Numbered from the stretch's first letter, positions 1 to 11,687 are shown. The stretch: DNA of 30,771 nt from Rhizopus sp. PT2906 (GCA_025529335.1 JAMYHX010000508.1:1-30771); one strand, 5' to 3'. Notes: generated from the letters alone by a model not told the origin. Translations and numbers: made by a program.

Positions 1-1036
1 TTTTATTTTGCTTTCAACCGTGAGGTTTGTTTATTTGGGAAAAGCATTCGTAAGTAGCACATGTAGCAAATTCATAAGCCGATAAGCATAACTATAACAT
101 TTCTGGTAAAATTCTCATGCAAACTAGTTTTTGTTTATGTGTCAAGTGATATCATTTCAAAAAAAAGGAGTCATTTGAGGCACTTTAGTGCTCTAAAAGA
201 TGATGATTGCAAATAATTCAAATCTGACAATCTATAAAGATGTGATATATGTAAATCCCCTATTCATGAGTTAAAGTAGTAGCAGAGAGTGTCACTCTTG
301 GAGATGTTGATTTTTTTTTTTTTGACAAATTTCCCTGTTGTACTATTTGAACGAACATTCCCGAGTCAAATAATATGCCTCAAAGTTCGCATGAATTTTT
401 CAATATATCTTAATCGTATACTATAATTAAACCAATAGCATTTCAACCTTCTCTTTTGATTAATTGGACAGCGAGATGTTTATAAATAACTTCTAATCAG
501 ATGAGCAGCTGTGTTTGCTCTCAGGGTAACTTGTTAAACAGGCTTTATTCATAGTCGGATTACCAAATGTTCAATGTAATAAGATAACACTCATTCTGTA
601 CTTTTTTTGATCATTAGTCATTCAATTTGTTTATCATCGGAATTTTATACAACTTTACTACATGCATTTCACTTTATCAATGGCAACAACATATCGGCCT
701 TTCTTGATTCCTTCAGCTTATTTAGTTGTTTCTCCATAGAGAAATGATGAACAGCGATGATAACATAAAATCTCTTTCTACTGCACGACCATTCGTAAGT
801 TCAGACGTTAGTTGGAGCATCCTCTTTTAATCTAGTAGATGATGAAGATATAAACATGGTGTTTGCTTTATAACAACTTAAACTGTCAAAGTGAGCCTTA
901 TTGAAGTTTTAAGTTTATTAACAGCGCTTAATTTTGTAGAAGGTCATAAACGAGAAGCCATGATTTGTTCTTTCACTTTGGTATCACCACCGGAATATGT
1001 CTACAGTAGCACACTTTTCATTTATTTTGTTTCTCT
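1..1036. other. Intergenic, 3' side of the muskelin gene
   Basis: A+T-rich sequence with no open frame that has coding character before the muskelin stop codon. An open frame on the + strand at 891-1154 is the antisense shadow of the last muskelin exon and its 3' flank. A T11-12 tract lies near 310-322. I see no RNA gene, no repeat pair and no transposon end. Confidence 0.5.
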
Positions 1037-3927
1037 TTACAAAATTTTTACAGAATCCATCACACTTCCGTCAGGTTCTTTCATATTCCTGGGAAAGTAT
1101 TCGAGCAAGTGTTGGAATACTTTTGTTCTACTAGCAAATATGAAATCTATTTGAAACATTAATACTTTTTCATTCATTATGAATATCTTTTACGTATTAC
1201 CTTCCGTTTGCATTTCACAGTTGACATCATTTTTCCCATAAGTTGGGATACAAAGATGTGCACAGAGCTGCTTAAACTGAGCCACCTCTTCCCTATTTTC
1301 GTGATCAACAAGCGGTAAAATATAGTCCCTTAAATAATTTAGTGCACTCATCGTATCCTTTCTCATGTTTGAATTAAGTTCTAACCGTCCTCCATTGATA
1401 TGAAGCTTCTTATCACACATTTCATATAATTTTCTTGCACGAATAAGGTAAATGCATTTGCGAACGATTTGTGTAGAAGTCGGCCTGTGTAAAAAAAAAA
1501 GAGTAGTTAGTATTTATTATGTGTACGAACGATCAAAGATAACTACTTGGCCAGCTTCAGTTCCCAAAAATCATTCAGTCGTCTGTGTTCATTCTTATGA
1601 TCCCCAGGATTGCCTCCAAAGATATAATGTGCCTTTGTTTTGGAATTGTAAACTACTTGGTGGGCAAACCTAGGTGTTGGCTCTATGCTTTTAATACAAT
1701 TGGAGGAACATGAGTCTTGACTTTCATTTTCGTACAGTTTTTCCCAATGGTTTTTTTCAATGCTGTACACCCAAATGAGGTTTTTCACAGTGTTTGAAGG
1801 CATACCGTTGACATAAGCTGTAAATACATAGAGTTCTTTCATATCTTCGTCTATTGTAGCTCTCTGAGTATATCCAATATCTGAACCGTCACCTTTAAAG
1901 AAATTTTCAACGACATTATTGAACTTTTTTTCATCAATTGAGTAGTAGTATAGATCCGATAAGTGACTTCTTTCCCTTTGTCCAGCAAATATGTATATTC
2001 CACGTTTTTCTGCGTGAATAGCCATTGAATGGCCCGCGCGTCCTTTGATGGTTTGAATAGGTAAAGGGGATCTGTTTCCTGGCGCCCAACGTGCCAAGTA
2101 TGCTTCATCAGGGGAATGTGGTGAGCGAACGCCTTGTGTAATTTCATCATGTCTATATCATTACATCAGAATATTCAGCATATGTTACCTTTCTTTAAAG
2201 CCTACCTTAATGTCTCCCAGGAACTGGCTATCATATCATATGCATATAGACCACCATAAGCATAGGAAGTCGATCCTGGAGCTGCAATTCTACCACCAGA
2301 GACATACAGTATTCGATCTACAGGGTCTACGCACATTTGTAAGTCATATAACAAAGGGGGACCACCGTCAATCTACAAATACTTGATAAAATGTTCTTTA
2401 ACTAGATAATACTATATACCTGTGTATTATCACTGATCTTGATCCATTGATCCAATTCTATAAAATACTGGTAAAAGTCTGACCCATACGTATTGCCTGT
2501 TAAGTCTGCAATTGTTGTATTTGTACTGGGCTCAATATAACGTCCCAGAACAAATATAGATTTTTTTGTTGGATCAAAACATATCTGATGGCATGATCTT
2601 GCGCTTGGTCCGCCGTCACTATTTTATACCGCGTTAAAAGAATACATCTTGGAAATACTTTTGCACATACGCCAATGTATCTGAGCTCAAAAGTTTCCAA
2701 CGTTGTTTCTCAATATTATAACACCAAAAATCTGATAAATCCTTCGAGCCATCCCAGCCCCCAAATAGATAGATCTTCCCACTATCAACGTCAATGCACA
2801 TTTGATGGCCTCCTCTAGGACAAGGGGTGTCTCCGTCTACATATGAAGAAAGAAAAATAGTGAGTATCTAATGCGTATGTTTTTTTTATGGTAGTTTACC
2901 GCTATTGGATGCATAAATTTCTTGCCATAAAAGTGAATACTTAGCCGTCTGTACATAATGATCAAAAATACTGGATGCTTCTGCATTGTGGATGATGCGC
3001 TCTGCTTCATCAAAATTACTATCTATCACAAGCGCTTGATGAAGATTGCTAATTAATGGATGCTCGAACTCAACACCAGTTTTTTCTTTTAGTAAATGGT
3101 ACAGATCCATCATATTCTTTTGTCTAAAATGCTTGAGACACAGCTTTATAGTCTCTAGTTCCTTGTACTGAAAAAATGTTAGGATATTATCTTACAGTTT
3201 CATGCATACAGTACTTTGATGTAAGCATCAAATACTTGTGATAGAATGCTATTCTTCTTGATTCCACGGATTTCAACGTACCATATACTATAGTTGAAGC
3301 TTCTGCCGAATGTAGCTATTGGACTAATCCTGATATATTGAACTGGGAACACCTATTGGGCATTATTTAGTCCATATATTGCATATATCATATAAATTAC
3401 CAAGTCATCGTATGTATAGCGTAGAGGGAATACTTCAGCTTCATTGTCATTAGTTAATCCTAGTCAAATGTTATAGTCTAGTCCATCTGGTTCCTTTATT
3501 ATTACCATCATGTAGTAGTTCGTTTAGATTGTCAAGGTCCATTCCTCCAAATATTTTAAATTCCTTCAGGTTACAGACATGGCCTTTAGAAAAAAATGAG
3601 TACTCCATCTTGATTATTTAAAAGAAAACTAACTTCTATGAAACTTTCCAAAGAGTATTTCGCCTACAAGAGTACAGTGAGTCATGGCTCATGTTAAATA
3701 TGTTTATAATTACACGCAATAACAGGTTTCTCCAATTTTAAGGTGATGTATTGAGATTGGTCATGAGATCCAGAAGACCATCTAGATGACTGTTCAGTTG
3801 GGTTATTGACTGTAATATTTTGAGGATAATATGTTCCGGAGTGAGAAGAATAGTCATGAATAGAGTATTGAATAGGTTCGTAGGAAGCTTCTTTGATGAC
3901 TGACTGTAAATCGCGTTTCTTTTTCAT
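1037..3927 (-). CDS. MKLN1: Muskelin (kelch-repeat subunit of the CTLH/GID E3 ligase)
   Basis: Twelve exons (high to low): 3714-3927, 3634-3663, 3506-3583, 3401-3459, 3215-3352, 2900-3167, 2671-2836, 2420-2618, 2206-2372, 1547-2152, 1201-1484, 1037-1146. All phases join, giving 772 residues against about 735 in human. Residues 1-173 form the discoidin-like muskelin N-domain, with QSSRWSSGS and a perfect-length match around KLEKPVIACEILFGKF. Residues 174-262 form a CTLH-type helical segment (KLCLKHFRQ). Kelch blades follow, with GGHQMCIDVDSGKIYLFGGW, GPSARSCHQI, RAGHSMA and RFAHQVVYNSK. The C-terminus holds FPRNMKEPDG. In animals muskelin is a substrate-linked subunit of the CTLH ubiquitin ligase, acting in cytoplasm and nucleus. 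The start is the Met at 3927; the frame stays open for 48 codons further upstream, but that stretch shows no family similarity. Confidence 0.93.
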
Positions 3928-4373
3928 ATCGTCAATAAAATAAAAAAGGAGCTTTTCCTTTATAAGGTAAACGATTCCAACAGCACAGTCAAGATAATTC
4001 AGTATGCTTATCCAATCAAAATTAAGTAATTCATTTGTTGCATTAATTGGATAGTCTTTCCCTGGATACACCCTTTACACTCTTTAGATCTTGTATTCCA
4101 CTTGATTCTCTCAAAGTTTTATTTGAAAACAATCGCATTCCGAATAGCTTGATTTTCATATTTAAATCATTGAGCTGCCCTCGAAAACAGGTTTGATGCC
4201 ATCTTGTCGGTTAGTTCCTTGTTGTCCTTTCCCTGTTCTAAATACAGATCACAATCATCCATCGCCAGCCAAGCGAATACGCATAGCAAATAGTAAATTA
4301 ATCATCTCGCTATTCCTGCTCAATGTTCAAAGACTACATTTTATGAAAAATAAGCTTTGACGTGTTTATTAAA
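3928..4373. promoter_or_regulatory. Upstream region of muskelin
   Basis: About 450 bp between the muskelin start and the edge of the Tc1-like remnant. It should contain the muskelin promoter, but I see no convincing TATA or CCAAT arrangement. The frame of exon 1 remains open to 4071 and encodes a hydrophobic stretch that I regard as chance. Confidence 0.35.
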
Positions 4374-5440
4374 AGAGTATATTTATACTCTGTCAACCCT
4401 CTTTTTGCGGCAATTACGGCCCCGCATCAAGCCTTCATGTTTCCGATCAAATACACCGCTAACCCAAGGGCTTATTTTCTCCCATCCTTCTCTCAACACA
4501 ATATTCTACTTTTCAGTATGTCTTATCTCACGTCTTCTTTCCTTGGTGAGATTATCCAAAGCGGTCTAAGCACGTTCTATCGGGTTCAAATCAGGATTTT
4601 GCGCGGATCAATGCTCAAAGTTCCTGATCTGGTGGATTTCCTTCCACCATTGCATGTAACTGCCAGCCGTGCCAGCTAGCTCCATCATCTTGGAATATGA
4701 AGTCCTTGTCCTCTTGCTGGCAGAGTTGCGCGAATCAGGGGTGATAGTTTTGGGCTAAAATATTGATGTATTTGTCTTGATCAACTGTACCGTCAACCAA
4801 AACCATTGGCATGAAAGCAACTCCAAATCATCACTCTGTCGCCGCTATACTTCTTTGTTGGTACAATATGTTTAATATCATATCGTTCACCAACTTTTCT
4901 GATGGCTCTGGCGCCACCATTGTTACTGACAACGGTGAACCGAAACTCATGCCTCCAGATAACGCTAGACCACTCTTCATTGACCCAATAGGCATGTTTA
5001 TGGACCCAGTAAAGCTTTTTCTTCATGTGCTCGTCTGTCAATACTAGTTTATGAGCAGCAAAGTAAGAGCCATACTCCACCCTCTTCAAACTGCTGATAA
5101 CAGTCTGTCTACAGACCTTTACATCTACTTTATGTAGTTCTAATTTCAGACGGTCGTATGATACGAATGGATTATCTCCCATGATCTTCGTAAGCTGTAT
5201 CTATTGTCTCTCATTGATTTATGAATTCTAACTATCACCTTATTTGTTAAAGGTGATGTAGTTCTCTTTACTCTTTCAAATATGATAAAGATGTTGTCAT
5301 ATGAGTATCCTGCTTTTCTAAGGTAAAAAAAAAATACCTCAGTACTTTCTTTATTCTCGAGGCTGATAAGAGACATGTTATTTAGTTGATACATTTTCAG
5401 CAGACATGGATACTTTATAAAGTATTGACAAAAGAAAACA
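4374..5440 (-). mobile_element. Degenerate Tc1/mariner-type transposon
   Basis: The minus strand carries a transposase relic (see the pseudogene entry). At the 3' edge of the coding relic lies a 16-nt palindrome (4375-4390, arms gagtata/tatactc). Near the 5' edge lies a second 16-nt palindrome (5410-5425, atactttataaagtat). These may be remains of the terminal repeats, but the two ends do not align as clean inverted repeats, so the outer limits are approximate. No target duplication could be assigned. Confidence 0.6.
4378..5394 (-). pseudogene. Tc1/mariner transposase relic (DDE type)
   Basis: The best preserved block (4793-5182) reads like the core of Tc1-type transposases: a helix-turn-helix tail, then WSSVIWRHEFRFTVVSNNG, then RVMIWSCFHANGFG. 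Downstream come LVDGTVDQDKYINIL and FQDDGASWH, and, in another frame, NPDLNPIERA followed by a stop and TALDNLT. In the family the first catalytic Asp lies in a W-[ST]-D-E-[ST] motif; here the position reads R-H-E, so the Asp is missing. The second (DD) and third (NPIE) acidic sites remain recognisable. In-frame stops and at least one frameshift inactivate it. The N-terminal part (5146-5394) is in a different frame and weakly conserved. Confidence 0.8.
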
Positions 5441-5940
5441 ACACGATGTTGACTTTCAATTTTTATTCAGTGCGAAATCTGGTCTGGCGTGGCTGCATCA
5501 TAAGCCATCAAAGCCACCTTTGTACCTAACGGCAACCTATTTCAAAATAAAGCCTGAAACACTTGTTGTTCTGTTGAGTGAAATGGAGACTTTCCTTGCA
5601 AAGTATGATGCTATATAAAATATTAATAATTGTAGAGCTACTGTAACTGAAAATGAAGAAGGGAAGCACCTTATCTATTATATAAGGCATATGTTGTTAT
5701 CATTGCTGTGAGAAAGGGATGATTAAATGAGCCTTCTGGAAATTCGAATGGACCTATTTTAAAGAGATAGATTGTTTAAATACAAGGGAAGATACAACCA
5801 CAAGATAAGAATAAGGGATGGTTTGCACTTGTTAAATAGAATTAAAGAATATATTCTAAATTGCCTTCAAGAGAAATGCATGTTCTATAGTGTTTGAGTA
5901 TTTTCTATACAGTCATTCATAGTATACAACGTGTACATAG
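5441..5940. other. Intergenic, no gene seen
   Basis: About 500 bp between two transposase remnants. All frames are broken by stops and no family is recognised. It may be further decayed transposon sequence. Confidence 0.35.
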
Positions 5941-5970
5941 CCTAAAAGAATAATCATACAAGCGTATTGA

Positions 5971-6270
5971 GGAAAAACAGAGAGTCCGTCAAGATATGAT
6001 CAAGTCACTTGAAGACGAAAAGAATGACTACATTTATAGCTTAGATGAAACTCATTGTACTGCTTCAAATACAGGACCATTTTTTCAGATACATCTGCAT
6101 TGATTTGTTGTCAGCTCCGGCTTGTTACGGATCATTCTTCTAGAGTGTGCGCAATTAAGATAGTGACTCAAGAGATGGAAAATCGCTTCCTACTGTTTTA
6201 TTGCGAATGTGATATTCACTACATTCAATGAGAATAACCCGATTGATTTATACATGATCCATCAATAGTC
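5971..6270 (+). pseudogene. Possible second transposase remnant
   Basis: One plus-strand frame reads EEKQRVRQDMIKSLEDEKND followed by YSLDETHCTASNTGPFF, then in shifted frames VTDHSSRVCAIKI and VTQEMENRFLLF. The phrase LDETH with downstream T-G-P resembles the first acidic motif of DDE transposases of the IS630/Tc1 clan. Several stops interrupt it within 300 bp. The assignment rests on one motif and could be wrong; it is not the same subfamily as the element at 4374-5440. Confidence 0.3.
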
Positions 6271-6838
6271 GTCACCCACTTGTTAACACCCTCTTGAACA
6301 CAACGCCCTGAAAGTATCTGTCAACTCTATCCTCTGTTTGTTCATTCCATTGACCTTGTCATATATGGATGATATCGTCAATTGACATCAAAAAGGAAAC
6401 TAGAATATAGAATGAATTTCATAAATAATTAATGTCAAAAGGGGAAAAAAATCTATCGTTTTCCTTTATTTGATAATAAGCCCTTCTTCTGATTTAAATC
6501 ATGTCAGCTGACCATGATCGCTGTTTGTTCATTCCGGATACTCCGCGCGTCTTGCTGAGTTTTCAGCCACAATGAGTCGTTCTTGGCAAACTGTTCGGAG
6601 TAAAAGTTCAACCATTCACATGGTGTGGGATCACAGGGTCAATTAATATCCCCTATTTAGCAAGCAAGCAAGATTGCACACGTAATAGTTAATAACAGAG
6701 GAGATTCATTTCTCTTTGTTTCTTTGTAACAGACTTGAGCTAGAAAAAGATCATCCAATCATTATTCAGCATTTATTTCTTATTAAATCTTTTTTCTCCC
6801 TACCTACTTTTTTCTTTCTTTCTTTCTTTCTTACAACA
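6271..6838. promoter_or_regulatory. Upstream region of the Zn2Cys6 gene
   Basis: About 570 bp without a coding frame. The last 40 bases before the ATG are a pyrimidine-rich leader with a TTTC microsatellite (about 6809-6831), common in front of fungal starts. The tract cccctattta near 6650 is a weak TATA-like site. Confidence 0.4.
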
Positions 6839-7405
6839 ATGCCACTTGACGAACAAGCAACTGAACCGCGTAGAAAAAGAGCCAAGATAGTGAGTGCTTG
6901 TGGCGAATGTAGACGAAAGAAAACAAAATGTAACGGAGAGACCCCATGTCGAAATTGTGAAAAGTCAGGAGTTCCTTGCATCTATCCCTCTACCAGTGTC
7001 AACGACGATAAAAGAAACGCTCCTAGTAAAGCAGCCCTAGAGGCCATTGAGGAACGTTTAAAGACTATAGAAGATATGTTGCGAACTATCATTCGATCTC
7101 AAAACTTGTTAATCGTTGATGAGAGCGCAGCCAACAACTTTCCTCACAGAGACTCTAAATCATCAGCATCTTCTGTTTCTTCTCCTCCACTCATGCCTCA
7201 AACTATGCATACTTCTCCTCCGCCGCCTTCACCTTCACCTTCAAACAGGCTACCTTCTATTCACAGCCTATCCTCCTCATATCCAGCTGAACCCAAACTG
7301 GAACATAGAGATCTCCCTCCTTTAGGATTTCAAAACTACAACTATCCTAACAATTGTAAATATCAGCCAGAGAATGAAGGTTATATGAAAAAACGCAAGC
7401 TATGA
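6839..7405 (+). CDS. Short Zn(II)2Cys6 transcription factor
   Basis: 188 residues, single exon. After a basic N-terminus (RRKRAKIV) comes a textbook fungal zinc cluster with six cysteines at residues 21, 24, 31, 37, 40 and 47 (spacing 2-6-5-2-6), which binds two zinc ions and contacts DNA as in Gal4. Residues about 61-83 (LEAIEERLKTIEDMLRTII) look like the short dimerising coiled coil. The rest is Ser/Pro-rich, including PPPPSPSPS, and ends in the basic KKRKL, possibly a nuclear signal. The usual middle homology region is absent; most family members exceed 500 residues. The frame is open for 41 codons upstream, but the ATG at 6839 follows the pyrimidine leader and begins the recognisable protein. 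Target genes cannot be read from the sequence. Confidence 0.88.
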   Translation: MPLDEQATEPRRKRAKIVSACGECRRKKTKCNGETPCRNCEKSGVPCIYPSTSVNDDKRNAPSKAALEAIEERLKTIEDMLRTIIRSQNLLIVDESAANNFPHRDSKSSASSVSSPPLMPQTMHTSPPPPSPSPSNRLPSIHSLSSSYPAEPKLEHRDLPPLGFQNYNYPNNCKYQPENEGYMKKRKL

Positions 7406-7705
7406 ATAACTTCATACGAATACATTACGGGTATATATATTTTCTCTTCTTTTCACTACTACTTTTATTATTATTACTATTATTACTACTACTATTATAC
7501 TATTATACTATTATCATTAGTACTATCATCTTTATTATCATATACTACTATCAACATATTACCTTTATCCCTTCCTTATCCTTTCCTTTCCTTCTTTTAA
7601 TAACTAACTTAGAATATTTATGCAACAACATTTGCACACACACACACACACACGCGCACGCACACATACAGACCATATATTTATATATAATAAACTCATT
7701 TTTTA
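7406..7705. repeat. Convergent intergenic region with TTA/CTA and CA microsatellites
   Basis: This is the space between the stop codons of the Zn2Cys6 gene and kynureninase. It holds a long imperfect TTA/CTA/TAT trinucleotide tract (about 7455-7555) and a CA/CG dinucleotide tract (about 7634-7668). An open frame over it would encode mostly Leu and Tyr and is not credible as a gene. Confidence 0.8.
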
Positions 7706-9407
7706 TTAGTTGGCATACACCTGATTCATTACTTTCTTTAACCCCTTGACGAATTGATAAACATCTTTATAGCTATTATAAAGTGGTGCTGGCGCAACTC
7801 GAATGACCGTAGGCTTACGTTCATCAACAATAATACCAAGCTTATGAAGACCATCGAATACTTCCATCATCTTGGTAGGGAATTCCAACGACAGCTGACA
7901 TCCACGCTGTTCTGGATCACTAGGTGTAAGAATGCGCACAAGGTCGTGATCAAGTTCCTCTTTTAGTTCGCTCAAAAGCAGTCGCTCGAGATAACCCGTG
8001 ATCAAATATGACTTTTGACGTAACTCCTTAATACCTCCAGCTGCCTCAAATACTTGAAGTGATCCCAAGAGAGAATTCATTGCCAATATACTTGGGTTAC
8101 TTAACTGATAACCTGAGGCACCTTCGCTTGGACGAAATTCGGGCAACATTTCAAATCGATTCTCTTTTTGATTCCCCCACCATCCAGCGTACCTAAGCAT
8201 ATCATCTCAGCTTATCATTCTCTCTTGCTTCATTTTTTACTCTACATACCTTGGACGTTCAAAGTCAGTCTTGTACTTTTCATGAACAAATAATCCTGCG
8301 ATACCCCCAGCACCTGAGTTGAGGTACTTGTACGAACACCAACATGCAAAGTCGACACCCCAATCATGTAACTTCAACGGCACATTACCGACAGCATGAG
8401 CAAGATCCCAACCGACGATGCAGCCCTAGACGAAACGTAAGTACAGACATACATGTGTTTACATGTACTTACTGCCTCATGGCCGGCTTTTGTGATCTTT
8501 TCGATTTCAAAGAACTGACCAGTATAATATTGAACACCAGCAAGCATGACAACCGCGATTTCCTTATCTTTCTTGATGAGGTCAATGATATCCTCTGTTC
8601 GCAATGTCTGCTCTCCTGGACGAGGCGCTACGGTCAAAAGTCCGACGTTGGGATCAATGCCACGAGAATGGAGATGAGACGAAACAGCGTACTACGGTGG
8701 GATACACCCGTGAGAAAATTATTCTTGTATTTCTGCAAAGGCTTACATGGTCTGAAGGAAATGCCTTCTTTTCAATCAGGATCTTGAACCTCTCTTCCGT
8801 TGGTCTATAGAAAGAGACAAGCATAGCGTGAAGATTAGAAGTGAGCGTGTTCATGGCAGTAACTTCAATCGGCTTTGCGCCTGAAAAAAAGAAGGGTTAT
8901 TGTGACGTTTTGAAAAAGAACTTTCTCATGATCGTTACCAACGAGTCGAGCCAATGGTTCCTTTACTAATTCATCTATGGTTGCCCATGGTCTATTGTAT
9001 GGATGATTCCAATGACCTTCTACGCCTCTATAATCCCACGTTTAGTAATGCAACTAGAAGAATCTGTCCAACTCCTTACCTTCTGCCCCAAGCATCAAAT
9101 TCTTCATTGACTAATTGACGTGCACGCTTTGGCATCAAACCCAATGAGTTACCGCATAAATAGGTACACTCTTCATCTAATACTACATCATCTAGTATCC
9201 AGTCTGTTTAGTTATCTACCTTCCTTTCTGCTTTGTATCAGTCTTACCTGTAGCTTGATCATCATTTAAAAGGGATCTTCTTGTAGGAATAACAAACTCT
9301 TGACGAAACTTGGAAAGCTTATCTTCCTTATCAAGATATTCGGCAAATTCAGAAGTGTTAAGTGGGTATACCGGGTTTTCTAGTTGTTGAGTAATATTCA
9401 AAGACAT
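7706..9407 (-). CDS. KYNU: Kynureninase
   Basis: Seven exons: 9248-9407, 9080-9203, 8939-9027, 8747-8880, 8473-8691, 8250-8425, 7706-8192. All phases close, giving 462 residues, the normal size. The PLP enzyme cleaves kynurenine or 3-hydroxykynurenine to anthranilate or 3-hydroxyanthranilate plus alanine, in tryptophan breakdown and de novo NAD synthesis, in the cytosol. Diagnostic motifs are YLCGNSLGL near the N-terminus, KAFPSDH, GVQYYTGQFF, GWDLAHAVGN (Asp249, His252), WCSYKYLNSG with the PLP Lys at 275, and ERGCQLSLEF plus RVAPAPLYNS near the C-terminus. The six introns are 44-58 nt. It converges on the Zn2Cys6 gene with 300 bp between stops. Confidence 0.97.
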
Positions 9408-10010
9408 GTTTGAGGAAAGAAGAAAAGAAATAGATATAGAGATGGACCCTTTTTTACAGTTGGTTGGAAGCTTGCGGAGATCTAAATGCTTTCAGTCACA
9501 ATTTGTTGTATGTTGAAGCACTATTTCTATGAGAACTAATGCTGCAACCGTAGCATATTATAACATGAGATGATTCAGATACGTTTTACTATCATCAACT
9601 TTAAGCCAACAGTGATTTATGTTTAATCAGAATAAAGCAAAATCATAAACTATCTTTTCAGTAGTTGGTGACTCTTCATAATCCACTTTATCGTCTCGCT
9701 TTTTCCTTGCTTGAAAGCAAAGAATCATATGGCTTGGTCCTATCGATTTAAGCACACAAAAGACGCCTGGAAATAACGAATTCATTGTCTGATGCGTAAT
9801 TAAAGAATATCAGTGAGCTCAAACAATAATCACATGCCTGGCCATTATATTTCTTACGCGATCTTTTTATATTTTCCCTTTATGGCTGCAAGACCACCTA
9901 CAATTCATTATCTTGCGGAGTTCAATACAAGTGCCTAAAACGTGTGTATATCATTAACTGTGCAGCGCCTCTCCTCTATTTTTATTTCTCTTGCTTTTAT
10001 TATTTACTGA
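9408..10010. promoter_or_regulatory. Divergent promoter region between kynureninase and the transporter
   Basis: About 600 bp separate two divergently read starts, so both promoters should lie here. I see no RNA gene or repeat. The last 40 bases before 10011 are pyrimidine-rich, as before other starts in this window. No specific operator is supported. Confidence 0.45.
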
Positions 10011-11542
10011 ATGACAATAGAATTAGACAAAGATGCTTTATCAAAAGGCCATAAAAAGGGCCAAATCTACCCACCTTCTGCTAGCAACAGTAACCATAGT
10101 AACAATCGTAAAAAATTCCACAGTAGAACACAGTCGATAGCGACACAACCAGTAACTCAAAAGAAGAAACAGAGTCGAAGAGGTTCATTACCAGCTATTC
10201 ATGTCCCAGCCAGTGATGGATTTGGATCGCCCCTGAGATCACCGTTTGTGTCATCACCTACGACTCGTTCTATGCCATTTTCAGAAAAGCTTGTTTCCAT
10301 CAATATTGCTAATCCCAAGAGTGATGTCAAGGGTCAATATATCACTCGACATGAAAATACCATCAAGAATTTATCCTATATTATGATGTGGTATTTTTTC
10401 TCAACTTCATTATCACTCTACAACAAGAACCTGATGGGTCGAGATCGATTCAACTTTAACTTTCCTTTACTCGTCAGTTCGATTCATGCAGGTCTACATT
10501 TTATGATCACCAGCGTCATGATGTGGTTTGGAGGGAATCGATGGAATAGTAGTTTGTCAAGTTCGATGTCAATATATGATTATTTATTTAAAGTCGTAAG
10601 TTGTTTTTTATTTAAAAAAAAAAAAAAGAGCAAGTTTGGTTGATGTGATCTCTCTCTAGGTTCCCTGTGGTGTTGCAGCAGCAGTTGAAATATGCTGCTC
10701 TAATGCTTCACTTGTATATATCACCCTTTCATTCTATACCATGGTTAAATCAAGTACGCCCATTTGGGTGTTGATCTTTTCATTTCTCTTTGGATTTGAA
10801 AAACCCAAGTTTTTACTCATCAGCATCATCCTGATTATGGTCGCAGGTGTCATCTTGACAGTCGAAGGGGAGACTAAGTTTGATACCCTTGGATTTTCCC
10901 TTGTGTTGATAGCATCGATCGTATCTGGTCTACGGTGGAGTATGACACAGCTACTGTTACAGCATGAACGACTGGGTATTGATAATCCTATTGCCACCTT
11001 GTATTATCTCAGTCCGATCATGTTTATCACTATGCTTACACTCAGTTTGATACTGGAACATCCGTTGGAGCAGTTTCAACATTCGAAGCATTTTGATACG
11101 ATTTCACATGTTGTCGAATCGCTTGGACTCATGTCGATTGGTGGATTTTTGGGTAAAGAAAAGCGATATTTTGATAGTTGTTTATTGACTGTTTTCATAT
11201 AGCATTTGCAATGACATTAGCTGAACTCTACTTGATCAAGAACACAAATACCATCACGCTGAGTGTAGCAGGCATTAGCAAGGAGATTGTGATCATCACG
11301 TTATCTGTCTTGATCTATGGTGATGTTTTGACTCCCAAGAACCTTTTAGGGTAAGTTTACATAAAGTCAAACAATGAGTATTTAATTGTTATTTTAGGTT
11401 ATTTGTGTCCATTGTTGGTATTATTGCATACAACTATTATAAACTATCTAAACAAGCTGATACGGAAAAAGGACAATACCAAATGATCCCTCTTCATGCT
11501 TCTTCATCTGGATTTACGCCAAGTAGAAACCTTGAGGATTAA
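10011..11542 (+). CDS. Triose-phosphate/nucleotide-sugar transporter family protein (SLC35C2-like)
   Basis: Four exons: 10011-10595, 10660-11152, 11203-11350, 11398-11542; 456 residues. Residues 1 to about 120 are hydrophilic, Ser/Lys-rich and probably cytosolic. Then about ten hydrophobic helices begin with NLSYIMMWYFFSTSLSLYNK. Family marks include ICCSNASLVYITLSFYTMVK and SSTPIWVLIFSFLFGFE, SGLRWSMTQLLLQ followed by NPIATLYYLSPIMF, and TLSVAGISKEIV. The closest remembered pattern is SLC35C2 and its yeast relative Ymd8, secretory-pathway carriers whose substrate is not firmly established; a plastid-type triose-phosphate role is not implied. The tail is polar (KQADTEKG onward). Intron 1 contains an A-tract; all three introns are 47-64 nt. 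Confidence 0.9.
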
Positions 11543-11576
11543 AATAGGCTCGTGTGACAATGCAAACCAAAAATAG

Positions 11577-11582
11577 AATAAA
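11577..11582 (+). terminator. Poly(A) signal AATAAA of the transporter gene
   Basis: AATAAA lies 35 nt past the transporter stop, in the 145-bp gap shared with the convergent MGCC gene. It is a plausible cleavage signal; position and motif are the only evidence. Confidence 0.5.
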
Positions 11583-11687
11583 ATTAAAAAACGTCTAAGC
11601 CCTGATTTGCAACAAAGATTCACTTTAATCCTTAATAATATATAAAAACGACTATAAATAATAATAACAAATAGATACACGAACAGA

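Noticed and set aside
891..1154. Plus-strand open frame of 87 codons
   Set aside because: It begins at GTG and lies antisense to the last muskelin exon, which has a clear family match on the other strand.
3928..4071. In-frame upstream extension of muskelin exon 1 by 48 codons
   Set aside because: The extra stretch is hydrophobic with no family similarity; the Met at 3927 places the conserved N-domain at the usual distance from the start.
4357..5047. Plus-strand open frames opposite the Tc1 relic
   Set aside because: They are antisense shadows of the transposase remains.
7402..7749. Open frame rich in Leu and Tyr
   Set aside because: It translates a TTA/CTA microsatellite and the end of kynureninase in antisense.
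8344..8854. Open frames across kynureninase introns on both strands
   Set aside because: They either read through introns or lie antisense; the spliced kynureninase frame is continuous and full length.
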